Shown here in pieces: positions 52,301-63,748 of a stretch of DNA of 64,000 nt. How positions within the stretch are numbered: position 1 is the first letter of the stretch; every line of letters begins with the position of its first letter. Position numbers and translations under genes: made by a program. The notes under the pieces were generated by a model. That model was not told the origin of the DNA. It worked only from the letters and a program-made list of their open reading frames with translations, and searched no databases. Origin of the DNA: Acanthaster planci (Eukaryota > Echinodermata > Asteroidea > Valvatida > Acanthasteridae); NCBI RefSeq assembly GCF_001949145.1, contig NW_019091449.1, forward strand, positions 812,689-876,688, read 5' to 3'.

Positions 52301-55300
52301 GACCGACTCCTACTGAATGTCAGCTGAGATATTCAGAAATGGTCTAAGCTGTACACTTCGAATCAACTGCGCGGCCTATTTCCAGTATTCTACGTCATTG
52401 GCAGAATGTCAGAGGATGTAAACACTTCAAATCACACGAGTAGATTCCCCCTTCTCTTTGGAACTCCGCAAACAGCATCTTGGCTGTAGCAGATATGCAG
52501 CCGAGGTACCGTACTCCACAGAGAACGTGCACAAGTGGCACTGAATGACATTTCAAATGTCGTTTGATCATGCTTGTTTTTCTATCACAGGAATAACCTC
52601 TGTAAAGGAACTGCACAGCTCTCATACATTCTGGATGGCTACTTAAAGTCATACATATGCGGTACAAGCACACTGTGCACGAGCCGGGCTTTACATGTAC
52701 CTGTTTGTTAGCCTTAAATCTTTATAGAAAAAGTGTGCCCATTTCAAAAAGTATACACCCAGTTCTTCAACAAAAGGATGTCCAAAATGCCAAACCATGT
52801 ACTGGTATATGTACCCATTATTCTGTATGTATTTTTTCCAATGTAAAACACATGCCAAACGATCTTACAAAACAATTCAAAGAACAAAATTCCCTTCCCC
52901 AATGGCCCACCAACCACACCCCCAAAGGCATTCCATATTTTACAAGCACAGTGCATCTTCACAGTACATGTACCTGTGCAGTACTACTCACAATTTTTTT
53001 ATTCAAATGTAATTTGTATAATGTCAAAGGCACTGCCTCTGGTACACATGGATGTTCATTTCCGTGCGATGCCAAACTTCCGTGGTGCATTGCTCCAATC
53101 TCATCAGCTTGAAAGGTTTTGGCTATTGTCACATGGAATCAAACTACTGATGAAAGAACCTTTCATATGGCAGGAGAGCCTTCATTTCCCTCGTAAAAAA
53201 TATCCATCTATGCTGGTTGAATGAGATCTCCATCACATGCACCATAGTACAATAGTACAACCCTCCGGGCCAAAACACTTTGAAACCTTTTTTATTTAGA
53301 CGAAAACATGGTAAAAGTCATTTACCGGTACCTCCAAGTATCCATGGCAACCAAGGTTGTCTTATCATGTTCAAGTAAATTCTTGGTACATACAGTGAAC
53401 ATATAGCCCTACTCATCAACTGGTATATTCCTTCCATTGTGCATTCACACCACAGGTGCAGATTGCCTGCCCAATGGTTCTTTCATTCCTTTCAACAGGT
53501 TATGATCCTAGCTATCAATCAGGTACCAACAAGCACATAATTGCACAACTCACTTTAACACCAACAGTGACCTGGCTCTTTACAGGCCACTTAGCTTAGC
53601 CCTTGCAAATTCCCCAAGAATGGATTCCCCCCGCCCTACTGAGAGGATAGTGGTTGTGTTTACAATGTCAGGTCAGGTGGGGTCAAGTTTGGGGCAGTCT
53701 AGCTCTTGTTGGGGACCCCCTGAGGGGATGACAAAACTACACCCTGGAGGGTGGACAGTGGAGAAAGGGAAGATTGACTAGATGAAGGATGGGTGTTGGG
53801 ATGGGGCATTGGCATCGTCAATAAATCATACAATACTGGGTTAGGAACGGAAGAACCTGAAGCTACTGGTAAGCTGCAAGTATCACTAAGAAAATGAACC
53901 ATCAAAAGTTCCACAGTACATGTACAAGAATTGTTCTGGTACAGGGGGGTGCAGATGTATACCAGTATACATACATGTACATGTACCACAGAGCACTATG
54001 TACATGTACATGTACCACAGAGCACTATGCACATAAGTACAGTTTGTGCCTACATGTACATACATTGTACATGCAACTGCTATTACGATTTGGAATCAAC
54101 ATTAACAATGTGTACAAGTACACGCATGCGAGGAACGTGTCTGCAATGGACCAATTAAAACACCTCGGATGTCGCAACAGATTAATTCAAAATACATTTG
54201 TAAATCCCCCTGCAGGAAAATCCTGACGTGTTCAATAACAACAGGACAAAAGAATATTGCAAATATTGCCGCATCCGCACAAAGGGTTCTTAATTTTGGG
54301 CAGGTGCATCTTCTCCAGAACCACCAAGTGCCTCGTCATCTTCACCGATGGGAGAAACTATCCAGCTGCCCGAGAAGAGGAAACTAACTAGGGATATGCC
54401 AATTCAGACTTACACTGTAGACAGCATAACCCCTTTGTGCTAGCCCCCAGGCTACAAGAAATCCTCAATTATCAAATCTAATGGGCATACATCCAGTGTT
54501 AGGAAAGAGGGTCTCTGGAATACGATAAGCTGCGACAATGATCAGGGGAAATCTGAGGAATACGGAGGTCTGAGTCAGTGACCGGGTTCCTTTGTTTGGC
54601 TCCCTGGCGCTGGCTTTCTTTGTTCGGGAGTGGCGCATTAATGTTTAATTTACAGGCTAAATATCCAATGCATATCTATAATGAAATGAAACTTTCTTCT
54701 CAACGTTGTACTTGTAAGGTCTTTGACCACATGTTGAAAATTGTATCCTATCTGATCAAAAAATCATTTACATTTAAAGTAACTCAACAAAATAAATGAT
54801 GATATCAAATTAAAGCTGGACACATTATTATAAAATATACAAAAATTTTTTTACAATATACCGGTACACTGTATGTCCACAGTCAAACTGTCACTACCAC
54901 ATACACATGTGTACAGCGTGTTGTTTCTTATGGTAAAACAGACAAAAGAAAAATGTACAGTACATGTACATATGTGCTGGTAACAATAACACAATCCAAT
55001 TCATTCTCTTATTCCCTACGTAACAATGACACATGCAGGGCACACAACTGAATGCTGTTGATGTCACCATTATGACACAAAGCTAAAGTGCACTGCCCCT
55101 GCTTACATTCACAATGCCTGCACAGTTCGGCCACACTGAGCAATTTGTTATTCAAATGGAAGCCATTAATGTCAGGAGAATCAGTTTGTCCAGAACAACC
55201 AGAAAAAAGAAAGAAAAGAAAAAAGAAAAGAAACAGCGAGAGCGAGAAACTGTACATGTACATCATGACATGCAGATCCCACATCCGGCATATGAATGCA

Positions 55301-58300
55301 AATCACTATGGACTGCCCCTGTAGGTGATCTGATGCATCACTGTCACGGAGGATTAGCACCTCAGTCAATCAAAGGAATAGAGCAAAATTACTGACTTTC
55401 GTGTTGCAATTAGTCAGTACCGGTACATGAGGTGCGGAGGCTTCTATTAATTTAACTAAAATTACAAATAGAAAAATTCTTTTTCAGAGCCTTTTATTGA
55501 ATAGAAGGAATATCCCATGCTGTGCTTTATTCAACAGAAGATGACGCCATCCAACAATAAGTTGTCACTTACACACACTTAAATTTCACTCCCAAAAGTA
55601 TGCATACACATGTACATGTAACTACTGTGGTCCGCTATTTTGTTACATGCATTGATCAAAGAAACCGAAGTAGTCCAAAAACATTTTTAAAAATGACAAA
55701 ATAACAAAGATGGTCGGCGAATTTTAGTTCAAACTTACGGCATACTGAACATAAACAATGTTTAGTGCTAATTGTTTGCACTTTTCATGGAGGTAGTTTG
55801 TGTGTCATTTGTGCTGTTAATTTTCTCTGTCTGCACTGCACATGTGTGTTGAAAAGCTTGGAATGCCAACAGATGGAGCTTACAAGTTTGTACATATATT
55901 TGTCTTAGCAATTCAAATAAAAATGCAATTCGAGTACGGTGCAGTGGAAATTACATTCGCTGGTGAGCGATACATATATGGACACGATATGCAATATGTG
56001 AACGTGTCAAACAAGATGAGAAAATATTGGTTTAATATGGAATGCCTACTCAATAGATTTCACAAGTATACGATGTATGTAATTCCCTTCAAATGCGAGT
56101 TCAGTTCACCATTTATCACCAGTGTATGTGATAAATAACACATACTGTACATGTACATGTATGTGCCACAGCTTTCCTCCAATGCAAATATCAAAGACTT
56201 GTCATCAGTCAGCCCAGGGGCAGTTATCCTTCAACACTGAACTGATTAGGATCTTGAGCAAGAACTACACACGCACAACACCCTGTACACTGACATTATG
56301 TACCGGTACTCTACCTACCGGGTACTTGTAGGGTACAGGTCTGTACTAAGGAACAGACAGCCGTCAGCGGAATCATTTTCGTTCCATTTTGACACTGTCA
56401 ATGCAACCAGGATTTTCAGTGTTAGAATTAGAGAATATTTTCTTTACACTAATATAATGAAGGCTTACACTGTCTTCCAAGTACAAGTAAAAACATTTCA
56501 TACTTTTTACGACATACCGGTACATGTACAAGCAATGTCAACAGGGCCCAACCATAGACCACAGATTACCACAGCAAGAAAGAAAAAACCTATGGTTGCA
56601 TGATTGATCCAATCTGTGTTTACATACCGCTACATGTATGTACTAACAGTACGAAAGCACACGTGAGCAAATCCTTCTTAATACATGGATTGGCTTCCTT
56701 CATGGGCACATGTACATGTACCTTACATCTACATGAACATGTAGCTGGAAACATACATTATACATTACATGTACCGGTACATGTACACGTGTATCACAGC
56801 ACTTTGTACATGTATGTATTGATAAAGTGAGCAGTAATGTGCCACTGGAAATTTACATTCATCACACACACACTGATCAACATTGGTAACGACATCCACC
56901 CTGAGAAGTTTTCACTTGTTATATTAGCCCTGTTCCTTGGACATATGTACGGAGTGCATGCTTTTGAAAAACAATACACATGCACGTACCCTTTTTCCTA
57001 CAGGCATCCGCACTATTTTGGCTTTAAAATAATGTTTCCTTGGAGGCCTCTGGACTTTGAACCACTTTTGGTGGTACTAAACTTTTTAAGTAAAATGGTA
57101 TGGGTAAAAACCTCATACCATTTTTGAAGAGAATTGAATTCCTTGCATAATAAATAACTCACCAGGTCCCATGTTACAATTTTTTTATGATTTGAAGAAA
57201 AACAGAGAGTAGGACATATGTATACAGGTACATGACCTGGGACAGCATATGGACAAACATGCCAGCCACATTTCATGAAGCTTCACTTGGATGTATTCAA
57301 TTTCCTCTTTTCAGCCCAGACATCACTTACCCTAGATATCAAACTTCAAGCTTCATCAGTCGATCTCTGACCTTAACCAAGTTACATTAGTTTCCAAATT
57401 CCATCCTTTTCTCAGTCCATGCTCTCGTCGCAGTTAATCTATAAACCTTTAGCCAGTACCCGTCCCCGTTCAAAGGCCGCTCACTGCAAAGGGCCCCCTT
57501 GATCACACATTGCCGGCTCGCACTCCAGAAATCAATGGAAGAGCACACACCAAGCGTCGGCAAGGGGTCTCGTCAGAAACAGAGTGGTGGCCGACTCCTG
57601 CTTGGAAAATCCCGGGGCGGACGGCGAGACGTTGTAGGGTTTAATTCTCAAACAGCGACAGCAGTGGCGGCAACAAGGACTGTGCCCAGGGATCGGGAAC
57701 CTCTCACTTAATTCTGATTCTAATCAGGTTTTGCCAGTTGTACTCTGGGATCAGTCATGCAATTCAGCACAAGTACTCATCCTTGTTTATTTGTGTGGTC
57801 GTCTGAGAATTGTTGAGTATGAAATGGAGACATCTCCTCATTTTTGTTTGGGCCTGGCATACCTTCATCCCCAACAAACATAACCAATTCAGGTCTCTCT
57901 TGTTTCTTTACTGGCACATAAACGAACAAAAGCTACAGCACAGTAAAACTTTTTGTAAGTACTGTTTTGTAGTGTCTTCAGTTACATGTATGTATCATAC
58001 ATGTATGTAGCACGCTTGTGAACTAAACCAAAAACCCTGCCCCCCCCCAAAAAAACCTATAATATATGTATACATTGTACAAGCACATGTATGCAAAATC
58101 CTGAACAGAAAACAGCAAGATTGAGAATGACACTTGTAACATACTGGTATACAGTGTCCGTGATTGTAGGGTACATGTATGTACATGTATGCAAATGGCA
58201 TACATGCACACGTACGCTCCATGTATTTGTTACCATTTGTAAATTTATAATGGCTTGTGACTTTTATGTCCCTTTTTACTGGCCCTGAGGGAAACTGAAA

Positions 58301-61300
58301 TCCCATGATTAGAACAGTGTTCACCTGTACACTTGCATTAATTCATGGTTGGTCTTATGACCATCACACATGTACATGTACATGTGCAATACTTTGGTAC
58401 TGTACATGTACAAATATGTGTCTGCCTGGAACACATTTAGGCCAATGCATAATTCGAACACTGGCCGAGATCGAGTCTTCAATTAATTGGAATGTATGGA
58501 CACGCAAACCTCATCCCTGTTCATGTGCATTTTCATCCGCATGTATGGTAATTACAACACCGTCTGAATTGCTGATTTCTGGACGGCGTACACCGTACAT
58601 TTTAAATTTACTTTTGTAGATTAACCTGATGGAAATGCTTGGCGTGCACAAGCTAAATTTGATTAGCTAACATTTAGACAATACTTTCTGCAGCTTAGAA
58701 GCCCATTTTCTAGAAAAATAACAGGAAAAGAAAACGGGATTTGACACAATAAGAAAAATTATGGATCCTACATGTACATGCATAACCATAATTTAAGCCC
58801 ATTCTGGAAGATACATGCAGGTGAACATTGATACTTTACCTACCAATCAGTTGATACAGATTACTGCAGGCATACCTGATTACAAACATTGTCATTGATA
58901 CTTTCAAGTCTGTCAGTCAGTTGTCAAAAATCACCCCCACAGGCATCTCAAAAAAAAGTCTGCAGACACATTCTTGACTCTCCTTGTTAAGGAATGTGCA
59001 CAACCTGTCCCTGTAAATGGCCATTGTAAATGTCATCAGGTGTCTTGCTCAAGTACAATGTACATGTACCAGTAGGTACAGTACATGTGCATATGTGGGT
59101 ACTACCAGCCGATCCGCATGATCACCGATTGCTCTGCGCGACTTTTCAATCCTGTATAAAATCTCCAACTTTATTTTCCTTTTGTAATATTCACAACTGT
59201 GAATCAACAAGAAAAGGCGATTGCCTGATGACAGAATTATCAAAAAATCAATGCGCAATCATGTACATACATGTACCGGTGCATACATACACATGTACAC
59301 GTATGTAGATCGATCGCACCCAACATACTAATACCGTACGCACGTATGCACACGGAGTGCATATGGCTTGCTGAAACCAAGCAAGAAATCTTGTGATCAA
59401 GGTTTAGGAGTTGTGGCCGTATGCAAATTATCCTCCCCACCACCAGTTAACCCTCAGGTTCAAGGTGATTTGCCCATGCCTTGATAAACAGCTGCAAGGG
59501 TAAGACAAGGCCATATGGAAAACATCTGTTCTCAAATTTTTTTTAGGAGAGTCTGCGGTTAAATCTCTCCCACAGGTTTGTTTTTTAGCCATGGTATGGA
59601 TGTACATGTACCAGTAGGCAGACTGTGCCTCTTTTACAATATCCAATGATGCATATATGTGATACATTGTAGGCAGTGAATTAATTTTCACTTATCAAGA
59701 CCACATTTTTGGACTAGGGCAGGGATGGTAACATACAATTTGCATTACAAAATTAATGGGTGACCAGTGTCTATACACACCCGAATTAAGAGCCATTGCT
59801 GGAGTATATGTAATGCACATGTGGTTTCGTGTACCGTGAAAAGCTCACACTTCCTTAACCAGTAGTGTGTAAAGACTTGCCAAAATGCAGGTTCGTCTTT
59901 AAAGTACAAAATTTAGTGTGAGTGTGATGCTGTGGGTGGTGCTGCAGTAATGGTGGCAATGGTGTTTCCTCAAATGTACCTGGACATATATAAGTCTCAA
60001 AATTGAAAATATGATGCGTCAAAACTAAATGCATTCATAAGTCATATGTTGCAACTCACATACATGTACATGTATAATGAACATATCACTCGCCATGGAT
60101 CCCTGTAAGAAACTAATAGATACTATTGACCCAATTTATAATTAATGCAACTCTTGACTTTTGAACTTGGCACAATAAAAGCATTTTTTTTTGAGAGAGA
60201 GAGGAATCCCTGACACGGTAATTGTAACTGTTGATCTGAAATTTTTTGTCTGATTTCCAACCAGAGCAATCAGTAAAAGAAAGAAAAAAAGAAAAGACAC
60301 CTACTACTTCAAGTTAACAGTGATCAAAATACTCCCTCAAGTGCTTCAAATTTTCCTAAAATAGGGTATCTGTCAGTTTTTGCTTCAAGCAAATCACTTT
60401 GAAATCCACTTACAAACTTTTGCGCAAATTGTTTAAGCTTCTCACAATCGGTGACAGCTGCTTAAGTGTAAGGCAATGTGGTTCTGTAATGGAATGATTT
60501 CCAGGGAGGATTGTTGGATTCCCTCAACTGACTATCACCTTCCAGCGTTAGTCTCTCTTGACCCCTCTTAACGCAGACAGACAGCAGCCCACCACTTCAC
60601 AAAGCTGACGATTGTTGGATGTTCCACTCTCGCCACCCGGGTTTCGGATGACATATTGCAATAAATGGAAAGTACATGTGCATACTCATTTGGGAAGAAA
60701 AATAACTTGGAGGTGCGAAGCTTTTATTTTGTTGACGCCTCTCAAAAACACCTGTATTGTACTAGTAATCAGTGACACAGGATGCTAGACTGAAGCACAC
60801 CTACCGGTAGGGTGAGACTCAAAACACTCTTGAAAAAAACAAAAAACCTGGCACTGGTGGCGGAAGGCGGTGGGGCAGGGGGACCACAAGCCCCCCCTCC
60901 CACTTATTCTTTTTGCAGGGCCCATAATGAGGCGGGGCTTCATACCGGTAGATATGGCCTATTAATGGCTGATGCCTGATGGTCTAACTACTTGCCCCCC
61001 AACTTTGAAAACCATTCCGCTGCCGCAGAACCTGCTTTTCAGACTTTTTTGACTTACTTTTCTTGACAACTGCCTAAATTTGCATTATAATAAACAATCA
61101 ATCATGCAACACACAAACTGTCAAGCAAGTCCATGTATGAAGAAGCAACAGTGTTTTAAGAAGTGAAGGCATACACATGCATGGCTGATACCTGATATTC
61201 AGTTATTCACATTAGAACAAAAGTTTGTGAATTGTGACACATGAAACAATTCAGAATCTCTGAGAGACATGAGTTACAGGTCCTTAAAAAAAATCTTGCA

Positions 61301-63748
61301 GAAGCAGTGAATAGAAATCAATAGGACCTGTCAACTCTGTCACTCACATCATGACACTCGTATCCTTCAGTAAGTGTGAGTGATAAACAAATAACCGAGC
61401 AATGTACAGAAGAACAATTTCTTGAGGTGACAGATTAAATGCATTCCTCTTCTAAAGTCGTCTTTACTACCAGCACCTCAATACACATAGGGCTGAGTCA
61501 AATTTGAATATTTGACCTGAAATCAAATACCGTAGTTGAAGTCTCAGTAGTATGGCAAATTTAGGGGCAGCAAAGCCTCTAAAGAAGCAATGTTATTGAT
61601 ACACACATAACACAATAAAATTGTTACAATAATTAGGTATCTACATGTACAGGTGCATGCAGGATTAATTGGTAACTGGAGGCAGAACTATACCTTTTTC
61701 TTTTTTATTGAGCTTTAAGAAGACAATTTACCGTACGTGTACTAGCAGCTATAAAGAAACCGATGTTTTTTCTTTTTCATTTTACTGTATTGCACCTAAT
61801 GTACTTAACTGTTCAATCCATGTTAATTGTATTTAGCACAGGCCACCTCAACACTCTTTGTGTACAAGTTCCTGTATTCCTCAGTCTGGTGGAAAATTGT
61901 GACAAGAGGTTTGCTCCTTCCAAATCAATAAATACTTTGAAAACAACAGAATTTCCTCGATGTCTTGTATTTACTACTTTGTATTTGAAGCATCAGCATC
62001 ACTTAGAAGTTCAGAAATTTCTTCATCTGTTAAAAGAACATACCCGGTACATGTACTATACACGTACATAACATAGATTGCATTGCTTAACATACATGTA
62101 TGTAGTGTACTGTGCTGTTGCACATCCACTGTGTCCTCTATGGATTCGCTATCAAAGTGAATTTTTTTTTATAAAGTCATCATCACACGTGTACACGTAA
62201 CATTTCACAAACAATTCTCACTGAATGACTAATCACTCAAGCTCCTGTGACATCTGCTGAAAGTTAGCTTTGTGTTTGTTTTTTTGTTCTTACATTTTTC
62301 TTTGATTCAAACAGACATTTCAAGTTAATCATCGTTATTTTGTGCCAGCTATTAGTGTACATGTATGGGCAGCATCAAACCAAAAACAAATATACTGCAC
62401 CTATTACAGTACACTTGAGCAATGTCTTCAACAACTTTACTGTCTGATTAGATGACCTGAACAAAACATAAAATGTAAATGGATCCTATTTACAAAATGG
62501 TCCTTTGTTGATACTGTGTAAACCATTTTACTGTCGTATTCCATGTATATTTTGGTTTGTCTGCCGTGAAAACATCATTACTGGACGTAAAAACAAACAC
62601 ATAAAACATTAGATTTTTTTTTACCTGTAAAAATTTAAGATATTCAAAAGCAAAATCATGTTTAAAAAAACCTTGTGTTTAGTGATCACAACTGGCTTCG
62701 AAAACCTATAATAGTACGGTAGCCCTCAGGCTAGCCCCACTGGGAGATAAATATACATGAAGAAATTCTCCCTAGAGTGGTGGGTTTTCCACCCAACAAA
62801 TTACAACTTGACAAATGATTTTCGGACAGTCTTTCTGATGTTTCCCCGAGTGAAAATGTCAACCCGATACATCTTTTTATTTCAGGTCGCATCTTCTAAC
62901 AAAGATCTATTAAACAAGGAACAGGCCAAGTTAAAAAAAGGCATCCAGTTTTATATCAACTGAGAAACAAGACTTTATTTTGAAGATGGTCACCTTTCTT
63001 TGTAAAACTTACAACTTGTGCTTCCACTGCCCAATTCCAAGGACACAAAATTGGAAAGAGACAATATGGACAAGAGATGTTGAATGTACATGTATAGTGT
63101 CTTTTTGATAAGTTTACAGCATATTTAATGTAAGAAATTAAAGAATTTAAAAGCACTTCAAAAGGCATGGGTGTATTTTGCAACCATGAAATACTTTAAT
63201 CCCTTGGTACAAAAAGTGTTCTTATTCCAGGAATGGAACATTCAACTGCATGATGTGGAATTTAAAATGTTAAAAAATTACAAGTTCCATCTTTTATCAG
63301 TATTTTCTGAAAACAGTTCCAATCTGGTAACACTTACATGACTTACCCTTTTCAATTTCAAGGCCAGTAAATAGATAAATCATCTATTTAATGGGTGGGC
63401 CTACTTGTTCATGTAAAAATCACCCTTAAAAATATTTTGGAAGCACCGCACTACCGGTATTCCTGCAACATCGGAATATTCACTTCAGCTCCTAAGCCCA
63501 TCTGTTGCAAACTCATTTTGTCTGTCATTGACAGTGTCATGTTTGTACAAGCAAGAGACAAAAAGATATGCAGCCCTCAGGTACCGGTAGGAAGGTTAAA
63601 TCAAGGGAACTCAGGCGTGTAAGACGACGCGAGTTAACTGGTTAAGCAAGCACACAGTCAACAAGAGATTTAATGCCGTACCTGCCACAACACCGGAAGT
63701 TGCAAGCATCAACTGCACCACCGCGGCTACCAACACCACACCGGCCAT
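19740..63748 (-). CDS. CSPG4: CSPG4/NG2-like transmembrane proteoglycan core protein (3 exons)
   Basis: Exons 63682-63748, 22695-27362 and 19740-22312 join in phase (1, then 1) to 2,435 codons; human CSPG4 has about 2,320. The protein has a signal peptide (1-22), laminin-G domains at about 24-194 and 204-382 and a six-Cys cluster (388-416). Fifteen CSPG repeats (about 458-2206) follow, each ending in a variant of FTQxDLxxGxIxYxHDGS. Then come a Thr/Pro-rich stem, one membrane span (about 2272-2293), basic stop-transfer WRSRNKGKK and a 140-residue tail ending QYWV, the PDZ ligand found in vertebrate NG2. Vertebrate NG2 is a cell-surface proteoglycan that binds collagen VI, growth factors and integrins and anchors PDZ proteins such as GRIP1. 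I could not pick a clear acidic Ser-Gly chain-attachment site. The family is certain; one-to-one orthology is likely. Confidence 0.94.
22313..22694 (-). other. CSPG4-like intron 2
   Basis: This 382-bp GT-AG intron interrupts CSPG repeat 10 in phase 1. I see nothing else in it. Confidence 0.9.
22695..27362 (-). CDS. CSPG4: CSPG4-like exon 2: LamG domains and CSPG repeats 1-10
   Basis: This single 4,668-nt exon has acceptor TTTCCAG at 27,363 and donor GTATGT at 22,694. It encodes residues 23-1579: both laminin-G domains (disulphide pairs C164/C194 and C356/C382), the Cys cluster, and CSPG repeats 1 to most of 10. Very large coding exons are typical of CSPG4 genes. The repeat ends are recognisable, e.g. 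FTQEDINNEQISYVHTG, FTQADVADGIIQYAA and FTQRDLKDGLIAFRQ. A dibasic RRGRR (1327-1331) sits in repeat 8. The donor splits repeat 10 right after IQSG. Confidence 0.96.
29500..29740. other. GC-rich open island inside intron 1
   Basis: A block with CpGs (CCGTCCGACTGCCGC, ATACGTCCGCGG) stays free of stops in several frames on both strands. On the minus strand one frame reads RRITFRGRIAIDPLDVKGYP and on the plus strand one reads LKEKIVPVRLPQMSIHGYPL. Several open frames at once argue for composition, but it could be an exon or a regulatory element. Confidence 0.3.
29959..30328. other. assembly gap
   Basis: The gap is a run of 370 N, probably of estimated length. It lies next to the candidate nested exons, so coding sequence may be hidden here. 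Confidence 1.
30504..30627 (-). CDS. candidate exon of an unrecognised nested gene (3' limit uncertain)
   Basis: A strong acceptor (ten T then TACAG) precedes a frame reading FGDTGWRRTSREVYNGFTNL that continues to a stop near 30,504. One leading base completes the CA overhang left by the exon at 30,765-30,850, giving ...PGFYQ-FGDTGW. The true end may be earlier, e.g. at GTATGT after ...LHIY. I recognise no family; the later residues, read out of TACATGTA words, are probably not coding. Confidence 0.3.
30765..30850 (-). CDS. candidate exon of an unrecognised nested gene
   Basis: These 86 nt are bounded by a GTGTTAG acceptor and a strong GTAAGT donor. Only one frame is open across it: VTLLLQQEFLIDNNVTLLNE then ELDQPGFY plus two bases. 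The composition is coding-like. It cannot belong to CSPG4: in the phase left by exon 1 it reads into a stop. The acceptor belongs to the last unit of a four-copy minisatellite (30,851-30,934). The product is not recognised. Confidence 0.45.
30851..30934. repeat. minisatellite, four 21-bp units, each with a 3'-splice-site-like end
   Basis: There are four head-to-tail copies of a 21-bp unit (CTAACACCAATCAAACCC plus C/T CA) with one substitution, at 30851, 30872, 30893 and 30914. On the minus strand each unit ends in TTGGTGTTAG, and the last unit abuts the candidate exon at 30,850. Each unit also carries a CCAAT word on the plus strand. Confidence 0.95.
34079..34111 (-). CDS. candidate 33-nt micro-exon of an unrecognised nested gene
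   Basis: A TTTCAG acceptor and a GTAAGT donor frame 33 nt reading ADPDESPGDIG in the only open phase that also joins in phase 0 to the exon at 30,765-30,850. The acidic, Pro-containing codons look coding. It is short, so chance is possible; support comes from the consecutive matching phase and good splice sites. Confidence 0.35.
37741..37849. mobile_element. 109-bp hAT-like miniature insertion with 8-bp target duplication
   Basis: The insert is flanked by perfect direct repeats GATTCACC (37733-37740 and 37850-37857). Target duplications of exactly 8 bp are typical of hAT transposons, and the left end (C)AGTGTTGTAGTACTCG resembles hAT termini. The interior is made of TACTCG / CGAGTA words that pair with each other, giving strongly self-complementary ends. 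It has no coding capacity. Confidence 0.5.
38780..38799. repeat. 20-bp perfect palindrome TACCGGTACATGTACCGGTA
   Basis: It is centred on ACATGT and flanked by ACCGGT on both sides. It is one of the longest perfect examples of the dispersed TACATGTA/CCGGTAC word family in this window. Confidence 0.95.
44590..44955 (+). mobile_element. probable 3' end of a non-LTR retrotransposon
   Basis: A T/G-rich tract ends in ATTCAGCCTTTGGCTGCGAG...GGTTAATAAACC, followed by an (AAT)n tail (GAATAATAATAATC). A 3' UTR with AATAAA and a short simple-repeat tail is the usual truncated LINE end. No reverse-transcriptase coding is left, and the 5' limit is a guess. Confidence 0.35.
48562..48612 (-). CDS. weak candidate exon
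   Basis: An excellent 3' splice site (TTTTTTGTTTTCCAG) precedes 51 nt reading RMGSGGFAQIRELRLLQ. The donor (GTTCTT) is poor. It lies upstream of the other candidate nested exons on the same strand and is a multiple of three, but on its own it is weak. Confidence 0.2.
53699..53876 (-). CDS. weak candidate terminal exon, Ser/Pro-rich
   Basis: After an acceptor-like CTTGCAG the minus strand stays open for about 58 codons, rich in Ser and Pro (e.g. HPNTHPSSSQSSLSPLSTLQ), and ends NKS-TAG. An AATAAA lies some 400 bp further on. The low complexity makes chance likely. Confidence 0.15.
53972..54029. repeat. exact 29-bp tandem duplication containing TACATGTACATGTA
   Basis: Two identical 29-bp units (53972-54000 and 54001-54029) start TACATGTACATGTACC and end CACAGAGCACTATG. 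This shows local amplification of a TACATGTA cluster with its flank. Confidence 0.95.
55200..55250 (+). repeat. purine-only tract
   Basis: A run of GAAAAAAGAAAGAAAAG-type sequence is followed by GCGAGAGCGAGAAA. It is low complexity with no coding meaning. Confidence 0.85.
56766..56785. repeat. 20-bp perfect palindrome TACATGTACCGGTACATGTA
   Basis: It is the same word family as 38,780-38,799 but centred on CCGG instead of ACATGT. The two are shifted views of one 12-bp period (TACATGTACCGG). Confidence 0.95.
60850..61030 (+). repeat. dispersed repeat, copy B
   Basis: It shares the ordered blocks CCCACTTATTC, TTTTTGCA, GGCGGGGCTT, CCTATTAATGGCTGATGCC, a C run and CATTCCGCTGC with copy A near 1.61-1.76 kb. 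The two copies sit about 59 kb apart in different genes' introns, which shows an interspersed family. Confidence 0.6.

Larger units (their letters stand above)
27363..63681 (-). other. CSPG4-like intron 1 (36.3 kb)
   Basis: The intron separates the signal-peptide exon from the laminin-G exon in phase 1. It is dense in TACATGTA/CCGGTAC palindromic words and contains an assembly gap, minisatellites, transposon footprints and some short candidate exons on the same strand, listed separately. Most of it shows no recognisable function. Its size leaves room for enhancers and nested genes. Confidence 0.85.

Noticed and set aside
27868-63345. Other GTAAGT/GTGAGT-like words on the minus strand of intron 1 (e.g. 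near 35,765, 53,555, 54,415, 57,335, 57,165)
   Set aside because: Each was read upstream for an acceptor and open frame; the segments were too short, contained stops or lacked a pyrimidine tract.
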